The notes beneath the pieces were generated by a model that was given only the letters and a program-made list of their open reading frames with translations, was not told the DNA's origin and searched no databases. The translations under genes were made by a program, and so were the position numbers. A stretch of 64,000 nucleotides of DNA, from NCBI RefSeq assembly GCF_006227205.1, contig NZ_VCNG01000001.1:558001-622000 (forward strand), read 5' to 3'. This DNA comes from Pseudomonas sp. ICMP22404 (GTDB lineage Bacteria; Pseudomonadota; Gammaproteobacteria; Pseudomonadales; Pseudomonadaceae). Below are positions 51,014 to 58,648 of the stretch, one piece after another (position 1 is the first letter of the stretch; every line of letters begins with the position of its first letter).

Positions 51014-52193
51014 TGAAAGCTCCTTGTTCAATTTTTGTACAGCGCGCCCAACCCATGGCCCGTTGGGCACCGGCAGCGAGGCGACCTTCCTGAATGCGGG
51101 TGAAGGTAAGCAGTCCGGGGGTTTGTTGCAACGTATAACCCGCCAAGGCATCGACCCCATCACATGCACCAACGGCAAGTGTCACGCGTTGGGGCCAGGG
51201 GCTGTCGAGATTGCCCCGATTGGCCAACCGGATATCGTACAAACCGTCTTTTTCCTCCACCGCCAGGGCCAGGTGGCTGTCCAGTTTGTCTCCTCGAGCC
51301 ACCGCGCCGAGGGTGGTCAGGCTCCAGACACGGCGGTCACCCGCCAGCGGCAAGCGAAACCAGATCAAGCCAGCCAGGTGTTTCGGCGGTTCGGCACGCA
51401 GATCCGCGGCCAGGCCAGCCACCTGTTGCGGGTCTGCCAGCAGTTCCAGCCGCTCGCCTCCTCGGTCGATGGGCACTTCGCTTTCAACCACTGGCACGCC
51501 GCTCTCTTGGGTCAACAGCGCCACGCCATAAGCCGGCAGGGCCAGGTAGAACGGCCGCCGGGTGACCTTGCTCCAGCGCTCGGCCCAGTGCCGGGCCTGT
51601 TTCGGATCGAACAACCCCTGCCGCGGGTCGCTCACCGCATGGACCTGTAGCACGCTGCTGTCCACGGCCTCCAACAACCCGGGCAGCGCGGGGCTGTCGA
51701 GCCAGGCCGGCAAGGCCGTGATACTCAACCGCAAAGTAGACGGCAAGGTCTGGCGCAACTGGCTCAGGAATGTCCCATAGGCCGGCAACCGCGCGTTACC
51801 GGCGTCATGGTCGATCTCCACGCCCACCGGTGTCAGACCCTGGGCTTGCCAGTCACTCAGCACTTGCTGGATCTGCGCAATGACCTCGTCCCGATCCAGC
51901 GTTCCGAGCTGACCGTCCAGGCGGATCACCGCAATCAGCGGTCGGCCATCGGCCTTGAGCAAGGCCGGATCGATCCGCGCACGGCTCCAGCCCGCACGGG
52001 GAAACGCCTGCAAGGCCAACACCCGCAAGCTTGAGAAGTCCTGATGGCTCTGGCGCAGCGCCGATGCGTGGGCCGGCGTCCACTGGCGTTGCCAGATATA
52101 GAGTTGTTGATCGAGGGGCGCGGCGGGGGGTTGCTCGCAGCCCTGCAAAAGCAGCGCGACGAGTGCCAGCGATGTCCGGAAAAGAAAAGTCAT
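51000..52193 (-). CDS. DUF3142 domain lipoprotein
   Basis: 397 residues with a lipoprotein signal (MTFLFRTSLALVALLLQGCEQ, lipobox Cys at 19). The mature part has a TIM-barrel-like DUF3142 pattern: LYIWQRQWTPAH, PLIAVIRLDGQLG, GLTPVGVEIDHDAGNARLPAYGTFLSQLR, LSITALPAWL, and FYLALPAYGVAL. The VEIDHD block resembles the acidic strand end of glycosidase-type barrels, but no activity is known to me. It overlaps the TPR-like gene by 14 bases. Confidence 0.85.
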   Translation of the reverse strand: MTFLFRTSLALVALLLQGCEQPPAAPLDQQLYIWQRQWTPAHASALRQSHQDFSSLRVLALQAFPRAGWSRARIDPALLKADGRPLIAVIRLDGQLGTLDRDEVIAQIQQVLSDWQAQGLTPVGVEIDHDAGNARLPAYGTFLSQLRQTLPSTLRLSITALPAWLDSPALPGLLEAVDSSVLQVHAVSDPRQGLFDPKQARHWAERWSKVTRRPFYLALPAYGVALLTQESGVPVVESEVPIDRGGERLELLADPQQVAGLAADLRAEPPKHLAGLIWFRLPLAGDRRVWSLTTLGAVARGDKLDSHLALAVEEKDGLYDIRLANRGNLDSPWPQRVTLAVGACDGVDALAGYTLQQTPGLLTFTRIQEGRLAAGAQRAMGWARCTKIEQGAFNVYP

Positions 52194-52345
52194 GAACCTT
52201 CATCACCCGCTAAAACCCGGCAGATTACCGTGTCTTGCACCGAACGGGCATAGGGCCACACCATTGCGCCGAAGTTTTCATGTGTCACCACGAGGGCAGG
52301 GCCGCCGTATGCCCAACGGCCCTTCCCACGTGCGACAGACTACGC

Positions 52346-52972
52346 TCAGACGTGTTTCTGCAAACCGACAGCCGTACGCGGCATGCCCACGAACCCGGGC
52401 AGGGCCTCGATCCGCGCCAGCCACTCGCGGACATGGACGTAGTCGTCCAGCGACACGTTGCCCTCCGGCGCATGGGCGATGTAGGTGTAGCCGGCGACAT
52501 CGGCGATGGTAGGCGCATCACCCGCCAGCCAGGTGTTGCTGCTCAAATGTTGATCGACGACTTTCAACAGACCGTGGGACCGGGCGATCACCTCCTCGGC
52601 GTTATAAGGCGCACCGAACACCGTGATCAGCCGCGCGGTGGCTGGCCCCGTATGGATTGCGCCAGCTGCCGTCGATAACCAGCGCTGCACCTGAGCGGCA
52701 CCCACCGGGTCGCTCGGAAGCCAGCGGCCCTTGCCATATTTCTGCGCCAGGTACACCAGGATGGCGTTGGAGTCGGCCAGTACCACGCCGTCATCGTCGA
52801 TCACTGGTACCTGACCAAATGGGTTGAGGGCCAGGAAGTCCGCCTGTTTATGCGCCCCCTTGGCCAGATCGATGAAGATGACCTCGACTGGCAACTCGAG
52901 CAGCGAAAGCATCAATTGCACACGGTGGGCATGTCCGGAAAGCGGGAAGTGATAGAGCTTGATAGGGTTCAT
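52346..52972 (-). CDS. Glutathione S-transferase family protein
   Basis: 208 residues: a thioredoxin-like N-terminal domain ([53 protein letters not shown]) with the SNAI glutathione-binding motif, and the all-helical C-terminal domain ([24 protein letters not shown]). It likely conjugates or reduces small molecules with glutathione in the cytoplasm. GGAG precedes the start. A LysR gene lies upstream in the same direction (126 bp gap) and may control it; the substrate is unknown. Confidence 0.92.
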   Translation of the reverse strand: MNPIKLYHFPLSGHAHRVQLMLSLLELPVEVIFIDLAKGAHKQADFLALNPFGQVPVIDDDGVVLADSNAILVYLAQKYGKGRWLPSDPVGAAQVQRWLSTAAGAIHTGPATARLITVFGAPYNAEEVIARSHGLLKVVDQHLSSNTWLAGDAPTIADVAGYTYIAHAPEGNVSLDDYVHVREWLARIEALPGFVGMPRTAVGLQKHV

Positions 52973-53097
52973 GGTCGACTCCGCTGGAAATGACGCCGTC
53001 AGCAGAACGGCATCGATGGCGTCATCTTCCTCCTCAATTAAAAGCTAGAGAATCACCCGTAAACGCAATCCATTATTTCCTTCAGCGAAACAATGCA

Positions 53098-54000
53098 TTA
53101 GTTTCTCAAGGCCGGGTGTCTACGCAGGGCGCTGACCGTGAAATCGACAAAACTGCGAACCCGAGCCGGTGCATTGCGCCCCCCCTGGTACAGCACATGA
53201 ATCGGCAGGGGCGGCAGTTCAAAATCGGCCAGGACGATTTCCAGCTCCCCGCTGGCGATCTCCCCCGCCACTTGATAAGACAGCACACGGGTCATTCCCA
53301 GACCCTGGCAGGCTGCCGTAATGGCGGCCTGATTGGCGGTGACCACCAACCGAGGCACTGGCCGGACCGCCAGCGGTTGCCCGGCATCGAGGAAGGTCCA
53401 GCTTCTGACCTGGCCAATGGCCGAAGAGGCCACTACCGGCAGTCGCTCAAGCGCTTGCGGATGCTGGGGTCGACCGTGCTGAGCGAAAAACGTGGGAGAG
53501 CCGCAGACGACCCGCCGCACTTCACCGACGCGGACGGCGTGCTGATTGCTGTCGGGCAGCTCGCCGATGCGCACGGCAATGTCCATGCCTTCCTCGACCA
53601 TGTTGACGTTGCGGTCCAGCAGCAAGGCATTGATGCTGACTTCCGGATACTGCTGCAGGTATTCCACCAGCAGGGGCGTGACGAACAACTGACCGAACAG
53701 CACCGGTGCGGTGATCGTCAGTTGCCCCCTGGGCTGGGCATGGCTGCCGGCCGCCGAATCCTCGGCTTCCTGTAGATCGCCCAGGATCCGGCGACTGTCC
53801 TCCAGAAAGCGCTGGCCGGCTTCGCTCAGGTACACGTTGCGGGTGGTGCGAACCAGCAACGGCGTGCCGATGCGTTGCTCCAACGCTGCCACCGCACGGG
53901 TGACACTGGCTGCCGACAGACCCAAGCGCCGCGATGCCGCCGAAAAACCCGACTCCTGGGCAACAGCAATAAACACCTGCATTTCCTGAAACCTGTCCAT
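53098..54000 (-). CDS. LysR family transcriptional regulator beside a GST gene
   Basis: 300 residues from the ATG at 54000 (GGGGGATGG immediately upstream); the frame stays open to 54360 through a REPIN and non-coding DNA, which I exclude. N-terminal helix-turn-helix MQVFIAVAQESGFSAASRRLGLSAASVTRAVAALEQRIGTPL, then a LysR effector domain (ITAPVLFGQLFVTPLLVEYLQQYPEVSINALLLDR). The motif set is that of the large DsdC/YhcS-like pseudomonad subgroup that often acts on a neighbouring redox gene. The effector is unknown. Confidence 0.9.
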   Translation of the reverse strand: MDRFQEMQVFIAVAQESGFSAASRRLGLSAASVTRAVAALEQRIGTPLLVRTTRNVYLSEAGQRFLEDSRRILGDLQEAEDSAAGSHAQPRGQLTITAPVLFGQLFVTPLLVEYLQQYPEVSINALLLDRNVNMVEEGMDIAVRIGELPDSNQHAVRVGEVRRVVCGSPTFFAQHGRPQHPQALERLPVVASSAIGQVRSWTFLDAGQPLAVRPVPRLVVTANQAAITAACQGLGMTRVLSYQVAGEIASGELEIVLADFELPPLPIHVLYQGGRNAPARVRSFVDFTVSALRRHPALRN

Positions 54001-54178
54001 CCATCCCCCGATGAGAAATCCTGATACAAGTTTTCCAAACGCCGCAAAGCAGCGCCGCACGGCCATTGTAGGGCCTGAGCAAACGAACCGTAGCGTCACG
54101 ACCCGGCTACTGATGAACAAGCTTGCTACCATCGCGCCCATCATTACCCTTTGATGACTAATAAACAGCACAGAATCC

Positions 54179-54268
54179 TGTGGGAGCGAGCCTGCTCGCG
54201 ATAGCGGTGAATCAGTCGCCATCCATATGAATGACCCGTAGCTATCGCGAGCAGGCTCGCTCCCACAA
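54179..54268. repeat. REPIN in a 310-bp gene-free gap
   Basis: Two inverted REP elements (GTGGGAGCGAGCCTGCTCGC and its mirror) with about 40 bases between the cores. The rest of the gap 54001-54310 separates the divergent LysR and sulfatase-type genes; no further site is recognised. Confidence 0.9.
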
Positions 54269-54310
54269 GGCTGTGTGCCTGGTTCCAGACTCCGTACAAG
54301 GCCTGTTTTC

Positions 54311-56524
54311 GTGAACGTTTTTTTACGCGGACTCTTTTCCCCCTTCGCCCCTTTGATCACTTTGGGCAGCCTGGTCCTGATCGTTCCCCTCGCAATGCGT
54401 ATCGCACTGGGTTGGTCCGATCCGTTGGGCTACCTGTCCGACCTGGGCGTTGGCGGCTTGCTGCTAGCGCTGCTTTACCGCCGCCCCCTCTGGCTGGCCT
54501 TGCCTGTGTTGCTGGCCTGGACCGCGCTGACGTTGGCCAACATCGAGTTGATCAGCGCCGTCGGACGCATGCCCAACCCCTCGGACCTGCACTACCTGAC
54601 CGATCCGCAATTCGTCGAAAACTCCAGCAGCGGCGGCTTCGCCCATCCCTGGTTGGCCACGCTGCAACTGACAGCGCTGGCGCTCTGGCTGATGGTGCAA
54701 TGGCCAGGCCGCTCACACCGCGCACTGCCCTTGCCACGCCACGCCTGGGCATTGCCGGCGCTGCTCCTGCTGGTCCACGGCACCGTACAATCCTGGCGCC
54801 CCACCGGGGCGGACCAGTGGAACGTGTTCAATCTACCCCATCAACTCGCCACGGCGGCGGTCGCAACCGGGCAGGACCGGATCCAGCACTGGCTTGAAGG
54901 CGATACAGACGCCCAGATCCCGCCGATGGAAGGCCTTACCCGGCTGGACCTTGATGGAGAGAAACTGCTGACCGCGCCAGGCCAGGCGCGCAACGTGCTG
55001 GTCATCGCCCTGGAAGGCATACCGGGTGCCTATATAGAAACCAACCGCCAGGCCCTGAAAGCCGGTTATCAGGATAGCCCCATGCCGCGCCTCAGTGCCT
55101 GGGCCGAGCGAGGCATGAACACGCCCGATTATGTCCTGCACAGCCACCAGACCATCCGCGGCCTGTACTCGATGTTGTGTGGCGACTACGACAAGCTCGA
55201 CGATGGCACGCCCAAGGGCGTCGAAATGCTCAACCAGACCCAGCGCAACCAGGACTGCCTGCCGGCCCAGTTGCGCCAGCATGGCTTTGCCACGCATTTC
55301 CTCCAGGGTGCGGGCCTGCGGTTCATGGCCAAGGACCGGATCATGCCCCACATCGGCTTCGATACGACCCTGGGTATGGAATGGTTCACCCAACCCGCTT
55401 ACCTGGAGTTTCCCTGGGGCAAGGACGACAAGACCTTCTTCGAAGGCGCGCTGGACTACGTCGAACACCTGCAACAAACGGACAAACCCTGGATGCTCAC
55501 CCTGCTGACCGTGGGCACGCATCAGCCCTACTCCGCACCGGATGACTACCTGCAGCGCTATGAAACCGCCAAACAGGCCGCCGTGGGTTACCTGGACGAT
55601 GCGCTGGATAACTTCCTCATCGGGCTGGAACGCCAGGGCATCCTGAAAGACACCTTGGTGGTGATCACCTCGGACGAGTCCCATGGCATCGACGATGTAC
55701 GCTTGGCGTCATCCTGGGGATTCAACCTGACGCTGGCGCCGGAACCCTTGCCGCGCATCAAGCCAGGCACCTATGGGCACGTCGACCTCACCGCCTCGAT
55801 CCTCGACTACTTCGGTTTCCCGGTGCCTGCGTCGCTGTCCGGTCGTTCGATGTTCAGGGACTACACAACGGGACGGGAAATCATGTCGTTCACCAATGGC
55901 ATGCTGCGCTACCACGACGGCAAGGGCACGTTCACCGAATGCGATTTCCTGCAGCGTTGCCGCTACTACGCCAGCGAAGGTTTCATCGCCGACCGGGCGA
56001 CCTACGGCGGGCACTACAGCGACCAGCGGGCCAGGCTGATCAGCGCACGGGCAACGGCCCTCAACCAGACCCTGCTACGCACGCCTCTGAACCAGCATTA
56101 TCAATTCGGCAGCACCGAGAAAATTCCACTTCCCGCCCAGGTTTCCAACGACTGGACCGACAACCTGATCGGCGCCCAATACCTGGAAATGCCCCAGGGT
56201 TCGCAGACCCGCGTCAGCCTGAGCATCCGCGCCATCGAGACGGACCATACGGCCTATATTTCCCTCAAGGCCAAGGAGTTCGAGCAGGATGTGCCGATGG
56301 AACTGCCGACCGATGTAGCGGTGACGTCCGAACAACCGCTGGTGATGAACATCCGTTTCGATAACCCGCAGACCCGCAAAGCCTTTTCCTTCCATTTGCT
56401 GGGCCACGGGGAGGGTGCTATCGAGATCAGCGACTTCAGCGTCGTGACCGAGCTGCCGGGCCAGACGGACCAGCCGGAATACCTGGACGATATGCAGGAG
56501 GACAGCCAGGCCCAGTCCAGTTGA
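54311..56524 (+). CDS. LTA-synthase/sulfatase family inner-membrane enzyme
   Basis: About 737 residues from GTG 54311 (AAGG nine bases upstream); GTG 54275 is an alternative. Four N-terminal membrane segments (about 1-165) precede an alkaline-phosphatase-superfamily domain. Metal and nucleophile regions are NVLVIALEGIPGAYIE, SHQTIRGLYSMLCGDYD (likely nucleophile T281), LLTVGTHQPYSAPDDY and VITSDESHGID. Relatives transfer phosphoglycerol or phosphoethanolamine to envelope glycans. The C-terminal 190 residues form a beta-rich extension. Substrate is unknown; periplasmic glucan modification is one possibility. A hairpin terminator follows. Confidence 0.86.
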   Translation: MNVFLRGLFSPFAPLITLGSLVLIVPLAMRIALGWSDPLGYLSDLGVGGLLLALLYRRPLWLALPVLLAWTALTLANIELISAVGRMPNPSDLHYLTDPQFVENSSSGGFAHPWLATLQLTALALWLMVQWPGRSHRALPLPRHAWALPALLLLVHGTVQSWRPTGADQWNVFNLPHQLATAAVATGQDRIQHWLEGDTDAQIPPMEGLTRLDLDGEKLLTAPGQARNVLVIALEGIPGAYIETNRQALKAGYQDSPMPRLSAWAERGMNTPDYVLHSHQTIRGLYSMLCGDYDKLDDGTPKGVEMLNQTQRNQDCLPAQLRQHGFATHFLQGAGLRFMAKDRIMPHIGFDTTLGMEWFTQPAYLEFPWGKDDKTFFEGALDYVEHLQQTDKPWMLTLLTVGTHQPYSAPDDYLQRYETAKQAAVGYLDDALDNFLIGLERQGILKDTLVVITSDESHGIDDVRLASSWGFNLTLAPEPLPRIKPGTYGHVDLTASILDYFGFPVPASLSGRSMFRDYTTGREIMSFTNGMLRYHDGKGTFTECDFLQRCRYYASEGFIADRATYGGHYSDQRARLISARATALNQTLLRTPLNQHYQFGSTEKIPLPAQVSNDWTDNLIGAQYLEMPQGSQTRVSLSIRAIETDHTAYISLKAKEFEQDVPMELPTDVAVTSEQPLVMNIRFDNPQTRKAFSFHLLGHGEGAIEISDFSVVTELPGQTDQPEYLDDMQEDSQAQSS

Positions 56525-56531
56525 ACAAAAA

Positions 56532-56561
56532 GCGCGCAGCCGCTGGACGGCTGCGCGTTTG
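56532..56561 (+). terminator. Terminator after the LTA-synthase-type gene
   Basis: GCGCAGCCG and CGGCTGCGC form a strong stem around CTGGA, followed by TTTGTT. It also lies near the end of the convergent halogenase-type gene. Confidence 0.65.
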
Positions 56562-56624
56562 TTCGGGCCTGTCCTGACCACTCACGGCGCTGTAACGCCG
56601 GGATTGATCGCTGCGCTTCAATAC

Positions 56625-57368
56625 TTATCCACAGGGCATCGCTTCGCCGGCCGGAGCCACCTGCCAACTGGTACTGAGGATAATGCGCGTGGCGTTTCGT
56701 TGAATCGGCACCAGATGATGCAGCGTGGTACCGGACTTGAGGAAATACACGTCACCCTTGAGGTGGTGGCAGGCCTTGCCGGGGTTGTCCAGGCGGTATT
56801 CCCATGCGTTCAGGTCATCCTTGTTCCCGTTGCTGTGGGGCACGCATTGCAGCACGTCGCCCCCCTCCGGGTCTTCAGGCGCCTCGATGATCCAGACCAG
56901 GGTGTAGGGGTAATCGCCCCAATGCCAACCATGGGTATCGTCTGGATGATTCAGCCGACTGATCAGGTACTGTCCGCGGTCCAGGCAGGACGCCAAGTCT
57001 TCGCCTGCGATGCTGCCGAGGAAATGGCGTAGCGACCCGGAGTGGTAAAGCGCCGGGATCACGACCCCGCCCTCGGCGATTTCCGCCTGAGGGATCACAT
57101 GGATCTTGCGGTAGGGATCATGGATAAACAGGACGGTCGCATCGCGACCTGCCGAATATTCATCGAGCAACCCATGTACTTCGGACTGGAGCGCTTCCGG
57201 CATCTCGCCGGGTAGAAATGAAAAGTCCTTGAAGTGGAAATAGCCCTCTCGGTGAAACGAATTACGAACCTGCTTCATCCGGATTTCATTGCTCAAGAAA
57301 TCCCGGAAGTGCCTGGAAAGTTGCTGTTCCACATCCGCCAGGATCCGACCTGTTTTTCGATTACTCAT
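56625..57368 (-). CDS. HalD/BesD-type Fe(II)/2-oxoglutarate radical halogenase (free amino acid), HxG motif
   Basis: 247 residues, the size of BesD-type halogenases. The iron site reads DTHGWHWGDYPY: H149 followed by W150 and G151. The usual HxD carboxylate is replaced by Gly, leaving the coordination place that a halide takes in SyrB2 and BesD. The second iron His is in TTLHHLVP (H217); the 2-oxoglutarate Arg is probably R228 in RNATRIILSTSW. H146, D152 and W235 match the BesD substrate contacts H134, D140 and W239 as I recall them. The position of BesD Glu120, which holds lysine, appears to be Gly132 or Gln133, so the substrate may differ. It diverges from a GlxA/FtrA-type regulator. It probably chlorinates a free amino acid in the cytoplasm. 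Confidence 0.82.
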   Translation of the reverse strand: MSNRKTGRILADVEQQLSRHFRDFLSNEIRMKQVRNSFHREGYFHFKDFSFLPGEMPEALQSEVHGLLDEYSAGRDATVLFIHDPYRKIHVIPQAEIAEGGVVIPALYHSGSLRHFLGSIAGEDLASCLDRGQYLISRLNHPDDTHGWHWGDYPYTLVWIIEAPEDPEGGDVLQCVPHSNGNKDDLNAWEYRLDNPGKACHHLKGDVYFLKSGTTLHHLVPIQRNATRIILSTSWQVAPAGEAMPCG

Positions 57369-57457
57369 TCATTGCTCCATCCCATAGCCCGATTGTAGGA
57401 CGACGGAACTGTTCGCTACAGTGCAACAGACGACAACAAACGGTAGTTTTACGCCAA
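57369..57457. promoter_or_regulatory. Divergent control region, halogenase/FtrA-type regulator
   Basis: An 89-bp gap between the two divergent starts must contain both promoters. GACGAC occurs twice (about 57400 and 57430), but no clear operator palindrome is seen. Confidence 0.4.
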
Positions 57458-58495
57458 ATGCACACCCACCCAGGAACAGTGGCCATTCTCGTTTACGAGG
57501 GTCTTTGCGTATTCGAATTCGGTATTGCGCTGGAGATATTCGGCTTGCCTCGTCCAGAGTTGGACGTTGCGTGGTACGCCCACCGCATCGTTGCTGTCGA
57601 TCCGGTCCCCATGCGGGCATTGGGGGGCATCCAGATCTCGGTCGACGCCGGGCTGGAAGAGCTGGACACCGCAGACACCATCATCATTCCCGGCTGGCGC
57701 TATCGCGACCCACCTCCGCAAGCGTTGCTGAACGCTCTCATAAACGCCCATGCCCGAGGCGCCCGCTTGCTTTCGATCTGCTCGGGTGTGTTCGTACTCG
57801 CCGCCACGGGACTGCTCGACGGTGAAACGGTAACCACCCATTGGCAGTTTTCCGATGAGCTTGCCGAACGCTTCCCTCTCATCAACGTGGACCCGAATGT
57901 GCTGTATGTCGATTCGGGGCAGATCATTACCTCAGCCGGCAGTGCCGCCGGCATCGACGCCTGCCTGCACCTGATCGCACGGGATTTTGGTACTCATATC
58001 GCCAACTCGGTGGCCCGTCGCCTGGTCATGGCGCCACAGCGAACCGGTGGTCAATCGCAATTCATCGTCGCCCCCGTGGGCAAGTCGCCGCGCAACGAAC
58101 TGAGCCAGGTCCTGCAGTGGATCCGCGAACACCTGGACCAACCCCTGAGCGTGTCCGACATGGCCGCTCGCGTGGCCATGAGCGAGCGCACTTTCCTGCG
58201 TCGTTTCATAGAAACGACCGGCCTTTCGCCAAGGGCCTGGCTGCAACAGGAACGCCTGAACCGGGCCAGGGAACTGCTGGAAACCACCGATCAGAGCGCG
58301 ACCGGCATTGCGCAGGCCTGTGGTTATCGCTCAGTGGAAAGTTTCCGGGCGGCGTTCAGGAACGCCGTCGGGTTGCCGCCCTCGGCCTACCGTGAAAGAT
58401 TTGGTAGCGCGAAGATCAGCCGGCAAGCGTCCCGGGTTGCAGCGGCTGAACCCCATCCACCAACCGATGCCACTTGGCGTACTGCAACCGCATGA
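57458..58495 (+). CDS. GlxA/FtrA-type regulator (DJ-1/PfpI domain plus AraC helix-turn-helix)
   Basis: 345 residues: a DJ-1/PfpI-like domain at about 8-185 (VAILVYEGLCVFEFGIALEIFGLPR, TIIIPGW, ARLLSICSGVFVLAATGLLDGETVTTHW) with the nucleophile-elbow Cys in SICSG, then two AraC helix-turn-helix motifs at about 215-315 (SVSDMAARVAMSERTFLRRFIETTG; TGIAQACGYRSVESFRAAF). This class often controls amino-acid or quaternary-amine genes. It is divergent from the halogenase-type gene and likely its regulator. The last 27 or so residues, after about 318, are translated antisense through the broken nudix remnant, so the native C-terminus appears replaced. Confidence 0.9.
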   Translation: MHTHPGTVAILVYEGLCVFEFGIALEIFGLPRPELDVAWYAHRIVAVDPVPMRALGGIQISVDAGLEELDTADTIIIPGWRYRDPPPQALLNALINAHARGARLLSICSGVFVLAATGLLDGETVTTHWQFSDELAERFPLINVDPNVLYVDSGQIITSAGSAAGIDACLHLIARDFGTHIANSVARRLVMAPQRTGGQSQFIVAPVGKSPRNELSQVLQWIREHLDQPLSVSDMAARVAMSERTFLRRFIETTGLSPRAWLQQERLNRARELLETTDQSATGIAQACGYRSVESFRAAFRNAVGLPPSAYRERFGSAKISRQASRVAAAEPHPPTDATWRTATA

Positions 58496-58648
58496 TGGTC
58501 TTGCCGTCACAGATCGCCCCCACCCGATCATGCCCAAGGCCTGGTCGAGTGGCAGCTCCAACACTTCGATTTCCTCGCCTTCTTCCAACCCGCCGCCGGC
58601 GTGTCGTTTGTCTTCGTCGTCATACTCGTCGACGAAGCCCGGCGCGGT
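58417..58648 (-). pseudogene. Remnant of a nudix hydrolase (NudK-like C-terminus), frameshifted
   Basis: On the minus strand one frame reads TAPGFVDEYDDEDKRHAGGG, LEEGEEIEVLELPLDQALGMI and then breaks at a G run near 58525. A second frame continues AICDGKTIMRLQYAKWHRLV to a TGA at 58417. Together these match the C-terminal end of NudK-type ADP-sugar/GDP-mannose pyrophosphatases. The nudix box and N-terminal half are missing, a short internal stretch also seems lost, and there is a frameshift. The remnant abuts the FAD-dehydrogenase stop and overlaps the tail of the FtrA-type gene. Confidence 0.72.

Noticed and set aside
52321..52336. CACGTG near 52326 as a parS site
   Set aside because: Four mismatches outside the central hexamer.
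9893..54268. Repeated inverted elements as a CRISPR or transposon inverted repeats
   Set aside because: They are isolated inverted doublets with short non-coding spacers, the REPIN pattern, with no arrays or transposase between them.
54001..54360. N-terminal extension of the LysR gene beside the GST gene
   Set aside because: It runs through a REPIN and an intergenic region, and would place 120 unrelated residues before the helix-turn-helix.
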